A stretch of DNA of 64,000 nucleotides, taken from assembly GCF_027596085.1 (NCBI RefSeq), contig NC_072451.1, positions 9,997,098 to 10,061,097 on the forward strand, in the 5' to 3' direction. The notes below the pieces were generated by a model. That model saw nothing but the letters and a program-made list of their open reading frames with translations, was not told the origin of the DNA and ran no database searches. The stretch is from Anoplopoma fimbria. Taxonomy: Eukaryota > Chordata > Actinopteri > Perciformes > Anoplopomatidae. This document shows positions 23,768 to 35,700 of the stretch, one piece after another. Made by a program: the position numbers and the translations under genes. Numbering within the stretch: position 1 is the stretch's first letter; every line of letters starts with the position of its first letter.

Positions 23768-26700
23768 GACGACGACAGTGAATACAAGGTGAGACAGACA
23801 GAGGCAGGATGCTGTGTTGGCTGTGCTGGATGTGGGAGTGTACGGCTCGTTGTGAAGAGGAGGACAGGGAGGAAGGAAGAGTCACAGTGGAGGAACGCAT
23901 CAGTGAGGACAAATCTAATAATGCAAACAACTTCACAAGGCCTTCTGGACAGCAGTGGGGACCTGAGGCTGGCCCTGGCTATTTCCCTGACATCATGAGA
24001 CAACATGGCAGCCTCTCCTATCCAAACCACACTGCTGCTGGGAGACACATGGAGTCTAAGAAGGTGACAGGCTGAGCAACCTATTTATCCATCACTTTTT
24101 AAGATGGGTTCAAGACTATCTTTAGCTCACAAAGTAGCTTTACCAATTATATAGAGCATTTTAGTGTTGTATTTGTGTATCATAACATTCCTAACGGATG
24201 ATTCTAATTTTATACAACTTGGCCATCACCTCTACCAGTGGACTCATAAAGTGAATTGCTGAAACATGGCAACAACTAAAATTCATACTTGCTCCGGAGC
24301 TATGAATCCTATCACACATGGAGTTTGTTTTTCTAAGCTTATAAACCAACATGAATAGGAGTCCTAAAAGTGCTCAGAATAATGAACGGATTGACCTCGA
24401 CAAGACCGTGGGATGTGGTCAACCAACCCGTCACATACTGCGTCTTGGTCAGGACCCTTGGCGTCACTTGTTACACACTGGGTAGTCCAGCGCGTCAAAC
24501 TATGGCGCTTCACCGTGCTCGCAGTAAACACATGGTTAATGTTATAAATTAAAACAAGAACACTTGCTGAGGTTTAGACCACAAAACCACTAAGTTAGGT
24601 TAAGGAAAAACATCATGGTTGTGCTTAAAATAACACTATGGGACACGGACACTAGTCTCCTGGTTGAGAGTCCTGTGTTTGTTTGACCCATTCACCTCCC
24701 TCCCTGTGTGTTTGTTTTTGTTCTTTATTCTATGTCATCACACTACCAGAGCATTTTCTCTGAGCGTCAAATAATGACGTGAATGTGTTTACATTGTAGT
24801 TACTTGAAATCCCTGTGAGCGTCATACAGACACTATTTGAAACCTGGGAATTAGACCTTGCTGGGTCAAAAGGTCTGGAACAAGAGACCAATTGGACTTT
24901 TGTTGTAATAAACTGTAACAATCTTACACTGACATTACAATATTCTAGAGCTGTGCTCAACAATAATGTAAAAGTTACAGAAAGTATTGATGTTGTAGCC
25001 AGAGCCTTCTTCACCTAACAGCGCAGGGCCATAAAACTCCATTGCCATTGTAAAGCAATTAGGAAAGCATTAAAATAAAGCCATGCTGTTGCATGAGTGA
25101 CATATCCCCTCACTGCGATGAACACAGCCAGTCTAGTTTTATGCGAAACATCTCTACGACTGCATTTACAATCTCTGCAGGGTAGATCTGTGTTGGGCAG
25201 ATGTTGTTTTTCTGCTTGTTTGTTGGAACTTTTTCTAATTTTACTATATTCTGTGTGAATGAGTGACCTCATGTTACTTGATGCTTCCACACAAGCCAAT
25301 TACCGTTAAGCGATCAAAGTGACTGCATGTATACTAAAGTCCTTTTAATTTTGGTAGATGTTATTAAATTTCTTGAACACAGTGCGACCACTGGTCACAT
25401 GAAACATATTGTTTGTTGATCATTGCGTTCCATCAGCGATGTAGTATGGAGTATAAAGATGGGTAATTATGACACAAAATAAGCAAACATATGAACAGAA
25501 GTCTGTTCCCATCAATGATCATAAAACATGTTTTATTTCACTGAGGAGTATCATATTGCTTTTTCCATAAAATATCCGATTTGCGACCATCTGTTGCTGC
25601 TCTAAAGATAAATATTACGCTCGCAATAAGTTGAGTGACCCAACAAAAGAATGGTCAACATTAAGACATCCTGACTTTAAATCTTCAGTAGTGAGGTTCA
25701 AACTCCAAAGGTGCTGGATTCATCCATTTCCCTTAATGCAACCAATAGAATACATTTGTTAGACATCTTTAAAACACCACGCCCCAATATCATGACCTTC
25801 AAAGAAAACATCTCCTCGTCTCTACATCATGATTGGTGAGCTGCCGTCCAGATTTGTAAACAGTTGGACGTTGGCACCGTGATAAAGATTAAATAGGAGT
25901 CCCATGGATTAATTTACAAGGTGTAATTCACTTTAAGTAACTGTGCTGCTTTTCACTTTATGGTCTGCGAGACAAGTGCAGCAAGTTTGACTGTGTAAGC
26001 CAATGAGACCATAAATATTCCTGTGCGCCTGACGGGGCTCTGGCATGGGGCTGCAGCAGCAGCAGCTCTGGTTCTGGCTGCAGCTCCGCTGGCTGAAACG
26101 CTGTAAACACTATTGAAGAATGCTGCTTGTTAAAAACAATGTCACCCAGCGACCGGCCTTGCTTCCTTATTGATTCATTAATTTTAACACAGTTTCCACG
26201 CACTTTTTCACTCCCAACATTCTCAGTGAGAGCTTGTGATATCGAGGCCGACAACTACAAATGAATTATACATGACCTTTGAGGCTGTAACAGATTTGTT
26301 GAACATTTGTCATGTTGAGGAATGCTGAAATGAAACAAATGCGTTTGACATGCCATGACTTAGACCCTTCCAAACACATCAAAATCTCTGCATACATACC
26401 GTTAATCTATTGCATTTGGATGGGTGTTTACTTTACTCTCAAAATGGAATTAAGCATCCTGATCCTTCTGAATAATCACAGCAAACTCTTTAATCTGACT
26501 GCATCTTCCATACTTTGCCTTGAAAACCCATTTACATGATGTATTAAATGTATTCTAGCTGAAAATGTAATTTAAAAGGTACAGGAAATGTGATTTAGAA
26601 TGTTTTTTTCATATTTATTTAAAGGATGAAAATTTAATACAAGCTGAATAACTTTTCTCGTGGACATCCAGATACTTTACTAACATGGCATTCTGGGGGA

Positions 26701-29700
26701 TTTGTCCTGCATTTATTTACGGTGGAAATGTCTTTATGTATGAAAAGGAAAACACTGAATTCAGGCACCAGGTTACACTTCAAAAGATTCAAATATAATC
26801 TTATAGGCTCTCACACATTATGTGTTGCTTATAAATATGTGTTCTTCTATAGAGCAACTTTTAGCATTTAATGTTATCTGTGCTGAGTCAGGGCTGCACG
26901 GTGGTGTAGTGGTTAGCACTGTCGCCTCACAGCAAGAGGGGCCCGGGTTCAATTCCCGGGCTGGACAACCTTCTGTGTGGAGTTTGCATGTTCTCCCCGT
27001 GTCAGCGTGGGTTCTCTCCGGGTTCTCCGGCTTCCTCCCACAGTCCCAAAGACATGCAGCTTAGGTTAATTGATGACTCTGAAATTGCCCGTAGGTGTGG
27101 ATGTGAGCGTGAGTGGTTGTCTGTCTCTATATGTCAGCCCTGTGATAGGCTGGCGACCTGTCCAGGGTGTACCCTGCCTTCGCCCATTGACAGCTGGGAT
27201 CGGCTCCAGCACCCCCGCGACCCTTAACTGGATAAGCGGTAACGGGAGGATGGATGGATGTGCTGAGTCAACACACGTGTGCATTATTCACTCTTTCCTA
27301 CTCTTTTGTGTCTTTTGAATGGAGAATAACTTTTGTGTGCAAATGGCATCTATTCACCTCAATTGTTTTATTTAATGTATAAATCTTTTTCAGAAAAAAA
27401 ACTAATATTAACGAGAATAAAGTCCTTTTATTACGAGAATAAAGTCATAATATTATAAGAATAAAGTCATAATATTACAGGAATATAGTCCAAATATTAC
27501 AGGAATAAAGTCCTTATATTACAAGAATAAAGTCCTAATATTACAGGAATAAAGTCCTCATACTATGAAAATATAAGTACTCATATTATGAGAATAAAGT
27601 CCTTATATTATGAGACTAAAGTCGCTTTAAGAAAAAAAAAAATATATATTAACGAGGATAAAGATGTATTTTGCGATAAAAAACATCAAGATTTTAATGC
27701 TGTGTTGTAGTAAACAGATGAGAGCAGTCACAAGTCAGAGCGTGCTGATGACTTGAAGATACAGGTTTCACCAATAAGCACCTGATCCTATCATCAGAGG
27801 AAATTAAACCAGTAACACAATGTAGACTCAATAAAGACCAGAGCTCAGTCATGTTGATGTGAAAGGCAGGAAAGGCAGGATTCCACCTGACAGAACCATG
27901 TTGGGACTCTCTCTGGTTGAGACTAAGGTTAGGGAAGCAACTGTGCACCGCTCTTTATCGAAGTGGGAAAATGAAACAGAAAACAAAAAAAAACAGAAGC
28001 AAAACAGAATACAGGGAAGCTCCATACTAAGATTTGATGAACATATACCTGGGAGAACCCTTTATTAAAGCCTGTTTCTACAATTAACATGTTTCATATA
28101 CCATCTTACACTATATAAATTTACTTTGGTTATGTAGATGTTGAAATATGCATATATTTGTTATTATGTTTATTATATCCTCTTTTTTTTGGTAGGGATG
28201 GAGGGTTAGGTGGGCGGTTCGAGATAAGAAACAAGAGAGGAGTGTGGAGATTAGAGCAGAGCAGACAACCTGATCCAGTAAGAATGTGGTGCTGTAAAAA
28301 AAATCCATACAGATTATTCAGCCCATCACCCCAGTTGCTCTACAATCACCACCAACCAGCCATCATTAATAACATCCCTTCTAAGACATCCTCCATGCGG
28401 CAGACCTCACTTTTCTCATGCTAGATACAATTTATTACCGTTGGCCGAATTCAACAGGCAAATCGTTTAAAAAAGGATTGAGCAAATTCACTTAATCATT
28501 TACACAGAGAAACAAGTCATACTTTGTAGAGGAAAGCTTTATGGAATTTTGATTGAAATCAGCGAGAATTTCCTCCACCGAAAGTAACAACTGCAGAAGT
28601 GTCTAAAACGCTCATTCTCTCTAATGTCCATCAGGGAGCGTCTCCTCTGGTTGTATAGAAGTCTATGAGAAAATGACTCTACTTCTCTCTTGATTTATTC
28701 CCTCAGTAAACATTGTAAACATGAGTTTATGGTCTCAATCTCTAGTTTCAAGTCTTCTTCAATACAGCATGATGTTAATTTTGTAAATGATGCTCCATTT
28801 AGAGTCAAATAGACCATAAAGCAGAGTATGCTTTGACTTTTACTGTGATTGACAGGTCAATGCCACTACCAGAGCCAGATCTCTACGTCTCCCCTCTGCA
28901 TTGCAAATATGTTAACTTCCGTTTATTGGTTGCGAAAAAACATCATGCCGATGGCGAAATCGACAAACTCAAGACTGCATAACGGCAGTCCACAAACCAA
29001 TGGATGACGGAACGATGACTACATCCACTCCTTATCTACAGTCTATGGATGTAAATCATAAAATGGGTAGCTTAAATCAAGCATTTCTTATTGCTTCATA
29101 AAGGATGTAATAATTACATACAATCACTATGACAAGAAAACTTAGTGGGGATTTTTCCACTGCGACTTTAAAGTTCAGTTTTTCCCTTATCCACATATAT
29201 CCCTTATATCTCCCATTTTCATGAGTATACAACGTTAACATTACTTTATACTGTACATGTGTAGCTGGTGTATTAACAATTAACATCCGAATCAGAGCAG
29301 TCAATGTGCAGTTGGCAGCCAGCTTTCTGCAGGCTCATCCTCCCAAAGCCAAACTGTTTATGCTCCTTCCTCCATAACACCATTTCCTTCAACTGCTCTC
29401 CAACAACACCATGGCAACCAAATGTCTTATTTCCTTGGTGTTGTTAAGTACCTTTTGTGATGGATCTGCTTGGTCAGCTCACTCTCATCAATTGGAGTAT
29501 GAATGACAATTTTCAAGTCATTTTGGGTGCAATAAGAATGACATTCTTGCATTTTCATTTGTTGGATATATAGTGTGTACTGACTAATATGTAAACTTGT
29601 GAATATGCTAGGTGAATACACTAAGTGATGTAGTATGAAATGTGAGAGAGACAAACAAACACAGGACTTTCAACAGGGAGACGGGTGTTTGAGACCGATG

Positions 29701-32700
29701 TCCTTAAGTGTTCTCAGTGATGTTAATGACATTTGTGACGTGTTTTCCTGATGCATTGTTTCCTTATGTATTGTAGTTAACTACTACAAACTATGAAGTT
29801 TCACTAAACCTAACTAAGTGGTTTTGTTGTTGAAACCAAACTGAGGCCATTGCCGTAGGTTTTTTGCCTGAACACAACGCAACTGTTTAACGACGACGAT
29901 GTGGTGTTGAATAAAACACAAAAGGCCTAAAATGATGTGGCACGGAAATGTCTCGCTATATACGCCTTCCCATGAAATCGTGTTGGCGCTGTCATCAATA
30001 TATAATGCGTTTCTTTTAAACGGGAGCAATTGGACCGTAGGAACATTTGGGAAAGAATTCTGGTGAATTGATTGGTTATTGATGATTTTGGTTGCAACCG
30101 ATATTTCAGAGATATCTACTGAAATGAGCATGCTAACCAGCTAGCACCAACCCCCCGTCCTGTCTTGTAGTCCCGTCTGTTCTCAGTCCAACATGAGAGG
30201 ACGGAGACACAAAGCGATAGTACAGTCAATCACGTTGATGGTACAGGTGGTTTGTTTATTGGGATTTAATGCAAAGTGGCAGACACAAGAAAATTAAAAC
30301 ATTTTGTTTTGTCCTCCCTACCTACTTCGCCTAAAAGAGAATGTGCGGCGGCTCTGGGAGACGGATCTTCAGGTAGCAGTTATCAGAAATTTAGTCAGCT
30401 CAAACCTAAGCGGCCGGGAGTCACATCAGGCTGGCTCTGAGTAACAGCAGCATCAGAAAGTCTGCTGGTCTGGCGGCGAGTCATAGGAGACCCTGTGGGA
30501 TCAGACTCCATGGTAACTGAAGGTCCGTCTTCTGGATCTGCTAAATGCTCTCCTCCTAGCGAAGTGTTCTGCTGGTGGCTTAGTTCCTTTCTTTCAGGGC
30601 GGCCTGGCTCACTGGAAACTGCACAGGCAACACGGAAATCATCTCAGCCCACAGGCATGAATAAGCCCTGCTGCTGAATTTGGGACCAAATGACTTGTTA
30701 AGACATATGTTTATGTAGTGCACCCGCAGATGTGAATCCTTTGATTAAAATATTGAATTATCTTCTCTTTTCTTTTTGAATGCCACCCGGATAGCATTGC
30801 TTCGCTTTTTTTCCCTCTTCTCTTGTTGGCACTAGTGCGGTGGTGAGAGAAATGAAGCTTGTAGTCAAGTGGAATAAAGTTGTTGATTAAGTAGTGGATT
30901 GAGTGGCCTTGACTTGATGAAAGGAGTTTTAATCAACTAGAGGAGGGTGTTTGTCAGTAAGAGAATATGTTAGAGGTGCACTGTGGAGGTTTTTTTTTTC
31001 AGAAGCACAATGTAGCAATATTATTATGATTGGGTGCCTGTTTTTCTTGTATCAGCTGGCTACGAGGATGCGAATGTATATATGCGCACAGGAAGCCGGT
31101 GGTGCGGTAGTTTCACTATATTCCACTAATCACAAATTCCTGTGATTATTGATATTCTGTGCTTTTGTTGTTGGGGCTGGAGGCCTTATTGTAGGGCAAC
31201 TGAACATCAAATACATCTCATTCATTTAGCTTTTGTCCAAAGCGAGATGAGCGACCGAAGGGTCCTCAAAGTGACGGTGCAGACAGTTATCCAAAGAAGA
31301 CACTGTAGGGTTTGAAACCCAGTATCCCCAGAGATTATTTCATGTCCTCTAAAGTAAAGGTCAAAATAAGTTGCTTGTCCAAGCTTGTACCTAAAGAACA
31401 ATTCATATGGCAGTTTAGTGATCTGTCATTGGGACAACATAGTTTTCTTGTGCCTAACCTAAACTGTCCTAAATCATGGCAATCTTCCAAATCTGTTTCA
31501 CATAGTCTAGAAAGGAAACCTTAGCATCTAAAAGGCGTGGAAATGGATATAAAGTTTGGCTCATCTGTCTCCTCAGCTCTCTCAGCCTTCTTTTCTCTGA
31601 CGTACTTTCTGGCACTTTTAGCAAAGTATTACTTAAGCTCCAAAAACTTCTTTTTTTTTTCTCTACTTGACAGTTTTCACGGCTTTTAGGCAGCGCAGAG
31701 GCGTATTCTAAAGGATATTTAGGAAATCTCAGGGGGGAGTTTGGAGGTGATCAATCTAAGCGGCGCTTCCTGATAGATGGTAAACCTTCATGGCTGAAAA
31801 ATGTGGCGCTGCTACATCTGCAAGCTGGATATGAGGAGGTGGGCTGTGCAAAGACAAAAAGTGGATTAATAACAGTGGGAGGATGAACGTTTCGCTGTTG
31901 TTTCTATTGTCTGTAATCTCCCACCAGAAAAAGAGCCCTCGACTCATAAAATAAGCAGAAACAATGCCTGATTCTAATGTGTTTTGACAGCTCTGTTATT
32001 TCCCAGAACTCTTGAAGATTTCCACCTCAGTCGGAGCCTTTCCGCTCGCCGCTCCTCAGTTATGCGACGAACTGGATGCTATCCAGTGGGCTCAGTTTAT
32101 TTCCCACATTCCCCAGTCCTTCGCACTGCCATCCCTCTCTCTTCCTCTCCATCTTTTCTCCTCAAAGTTCAGCATCCCTCCTACACCAGAAGCTCATTCC
32201 AGTATCCGAGCCCATTCTCTCTCCGATGATTGACGCATTTCCTGCCTTCCCAAGTACGTTTGTGCATTTCCCTCAGGTGCCCACCTCCCCCGTTATTACC
32301 CGACTTATCCCCCCTGTTAAGCTCCCTCTCTTTTTCTCTCTCCACCTCTCACTCTTCTCCTCACCTCTCTGCCACTCCCACAGGGCCCTGCATTCAGAGG
32401 AAGCTGCTGTGCTCACTACCCCCCCCCTCCCCTCCTTCCTCTGCTGTAAGTGATCACACTGGCCTTTTTTCTTTTATCCAATTTCACACATCCCAGCTTG
32501 TTTACCAGCAGTGTGGGGGCCACAGAGAGCCGCAGTGCCCTTCTGCTTCATTCTCCAGCAACCCTCCCCCAAACCCTTCTTTCTTCCTTCTCCTCTGCCA
32601 GCAGCTTTGCAGTAGTAATAAAAGCTAAGCTTACTTCCCGTTTTCAATGAATGTGATTAGGTTTCTATTTTTGTACAGACTTGAATCACATTCAGCTGAG

Positions 32701-35700
32701 TGCCATTTACTGAATCTGGGCTTCGCTACTCTGTTCTTATGTACTTAACACAATCAAACAATTGTCCTCCAAGGCTACACACTTTTGATAAAAGTTGTAA
32801 AGAGGGGCAGGTTACTGGACTGAATTAAGCTGCACACAAGTTGTATCAGCCACAACGTTTGTGTTTGACAAATCAGCAAATTTCTGTAGAGTTGAATGAT
32901 AACACAGGACAAGTTCATGTGTATCTCAAAGGTTCCTCGAAAATCAGAACACCCAGTATGTGATGTTTAGTGTTACACAGGGGGGATTTTGATTTCCTCA
33001 CTTTCCTCAAAGTTTTACTTCAAAGTCCCAAACTGACTCACCTTAAGGAAATACACGAATTTGCTGTCTTACCAATAGTCTGATGAAAATGTCAATACTT
33101 CATCTCGTTTCTTCAAGTAAGGTCTTGTATAGTTGAGCTTAAAAGAAATATTGGAGGCTCGGGTAAACTTACAGCTAAACCAGGCCTGTCAACAGCAGCT
33201 CATGTTTGATCTTCTTTAGTTGGTTATGTGATTTATTTTAGTTAGTGGTCAGCTTGTTGGGTTTATCCAGTAATAAATAACTATATGCACTCTGCAATGT
33301 TTCTCCTTGTGTCTTTTTCAGAGGCACACCCGCAAGTGTTATGAAAGTATATATTTTCTTCGATAATAATAGTTGCATGTAGTTTCAATGTATTATAGAC
33401 ATGACAAAAAAAAAAAACACGGCAGTATGACGATTTCATGGGGGAAGATTTCAAACACTAACTTGTAACTCTGTAATGAGGGGCAAGTTGATATCTTTTT
33501 GCCGACTTTCGGAAAAGGAAAGAGGTAATATCACAAATCTTTGTCAAAAGAGGAGAGTGCCAACCTAACCTGTTTGTAACTAAAATGAAAACTCAGAATA
33601 TTAAGAAATAATGAGTAAGTCGTTTATCTCATGGACCTACAACGAGTTATCTCAAATACAAACAAATGAAGGCTTTGTCAACAATGAAACATCTAAGTTT
33701 GATAGAAAGCTAGCATCAGCTTTCAAACTAGCCTTTACAAAAAAGGCATTCTCTTATTTTTCACATGTCAATTACTCATACAGCAGAATAGACTTTTATC
33801 TATTTTTCATAGATATAACACAGCTGTATTGGCAACCAAAACTGCACATATACAGTGAATGTAATGTTGCAAATGGCTGAGCTAAACAAAATTGTAAGTT
33901 TCAATCCCCACATATTGAAAGGTGGGGTGAGGCTGAGGTGAGCTTCTGTATGCCATCATCCCTAACTGTCCTATTCACAGCTAAATGAAAGGCACATAAT
34001 AATGAGACAGCGTGTCTGTATTTCTCCACCATTGTTGGGTACGTCCCTGGTGTGCCAATCACCAGGACAAAGAAAACTGAACCCCAACTCCTTATCTCTA
34101 ATTTCACTGAGCTTTTAAATACAAAAGGTTATCTGGACGAACCAAAACACATAAATGTTTGGGTGCTTTGAATGTTTACGGCATATAGCCAGTTTGGGAC
34201 ATTTTTTAAACACTAATGCATACGTTAAATTGTTATTACGCTATTTATTTAGTATTTTCAATTTAATGGCATAAGAGATGCTTTTCAGTTTTATGGCCTA
34301 TTTCTTTTATAAAAGTGTTCGTTCATTGTCCGTACAGTGTAATACTGAAATGGTTAAAATGATCCTTATTTCAATGATGAACATAGTTTACTAAAGTTGC
34401 CATTGTTATGTTAGTCCACAGCAAGGACATTTTGTCTGTCTTTGATACTTGCACTAGTCTGTTGAAATTATATGAATTAAAAGTATCCTCATGCATTTAG
34501 TTTTTTTTTTTCGCTGAGTCAAACTTGCACTGAACTGTGACTCCAAAACCGGGGTAGAAAACAAAGAGTTGGTCTCAACAACTGTAATTACTTTTTACAT
34601 AGATGGTCTATTTACCAGCTTCAATTCCCTATCTGAAAAAAATATAATTAACTGAAACAACCTATTTTGATATTTTTTACATTTATAACATACAAATCCT
34701 GGTGCATTGAAAAGGGAAAAGTCAAATAAAAATCTTTCAAAAGGATGACTATATGAGACCATAATAGGAACCCTGACTATAAATAGCTAACGTGGTCTGT
34801 TCAAACTTCTCAGACAAATACACATTACCAAATCGAGAGACGATGTGGCAGACAGCTCAGGCAAATCGCATGATTTTCATTTCATTTATCTAGAAATAAG
34901 GAGGCATGTTTTGAAGGAAAGAGGGGTTTAAAAGAAAAACAAAAAATAAATATACTGTTTCTTGTGTAATATTACCAGTATATTGTATTCCATCTTTTTT
35001 CCAATAGCAAACATTTTTTAAAAAGAAAAGGAGTACATGACATGAAACAATTGGTGCTAGGTCCGTCAGACCACCTCTAAAAATCCATTTTTATCACGCT
35101 TGGGTCTCCCGAGGTTCCATTGATCAAGGACTCTGAAACATTATAGCGTGAAGAAAATAACAAGAACACCTTCATATATGATGCAATCCAATAAAACAAC
35201 ATTACAGACTGTGGCTTTACCGGAGAGCTGAACCACAAGATTGCAAAATTGTTTCATAATCATTAAGTACAACTTTCACAAGATTGCAGTCACTGCAAGG
35301 CTGCATTATATCAAACAAGTGCCCTTCTGATTGTGTCGACTCCCTGTGTCTTATCAACATGTGTATAAACAGGTTGTTGTAAAGATGGGCCGATGCAGTA
35401 GGAGCTGCATTGAATAACTTTAGCATCTGAATTTACGCTAGATAAATAATGTGACAATCAGATAAATTCTGAATGTCACATTATATTATACACTGCATTC
35501 AAAGCTTGAGTCCAACCTTTTACCTTCACACAAATCCTGGTATCCCCACATCATGGTCACACTCAGCTAAAAGTACAGACCCAGTGCGCATCAAGTCTGG
35601 GACCTTAACCCTAGGCCTCTGTGGTCCATTCTTGATTAAGGTAAGATAGAATAGTTTTTGACGTTGGCAGCACTGTTCCCGCTGTTAGCACTGTAAGCTA

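Noticed and set aside
23614..24048. Long open frames of up to 144 codons on both strands
   Set aside because: They cross the G29 run and (GAC)n; proline or glycine runs result from low complexity, with no domain or splice support.
26891..26975. Possible tRNA gene
   Set aside because: tRNA-like head of a SINE, confirmed by the 12 bp flanking direct repeats and the (GGAT)n end.
27400..27632. CRISPR-like array
   Set aside because: Units are contiguous and degenerate with no unique spacers, in a vertebrate context; it is a satellite.
32012..32650. Overlapping Ser/Pro/Leu-rich frames of up to 132 codons
   Set aside because: Composition artefact of a pyrimidine-rich block; several frames are open at once and none resembles a protein family.
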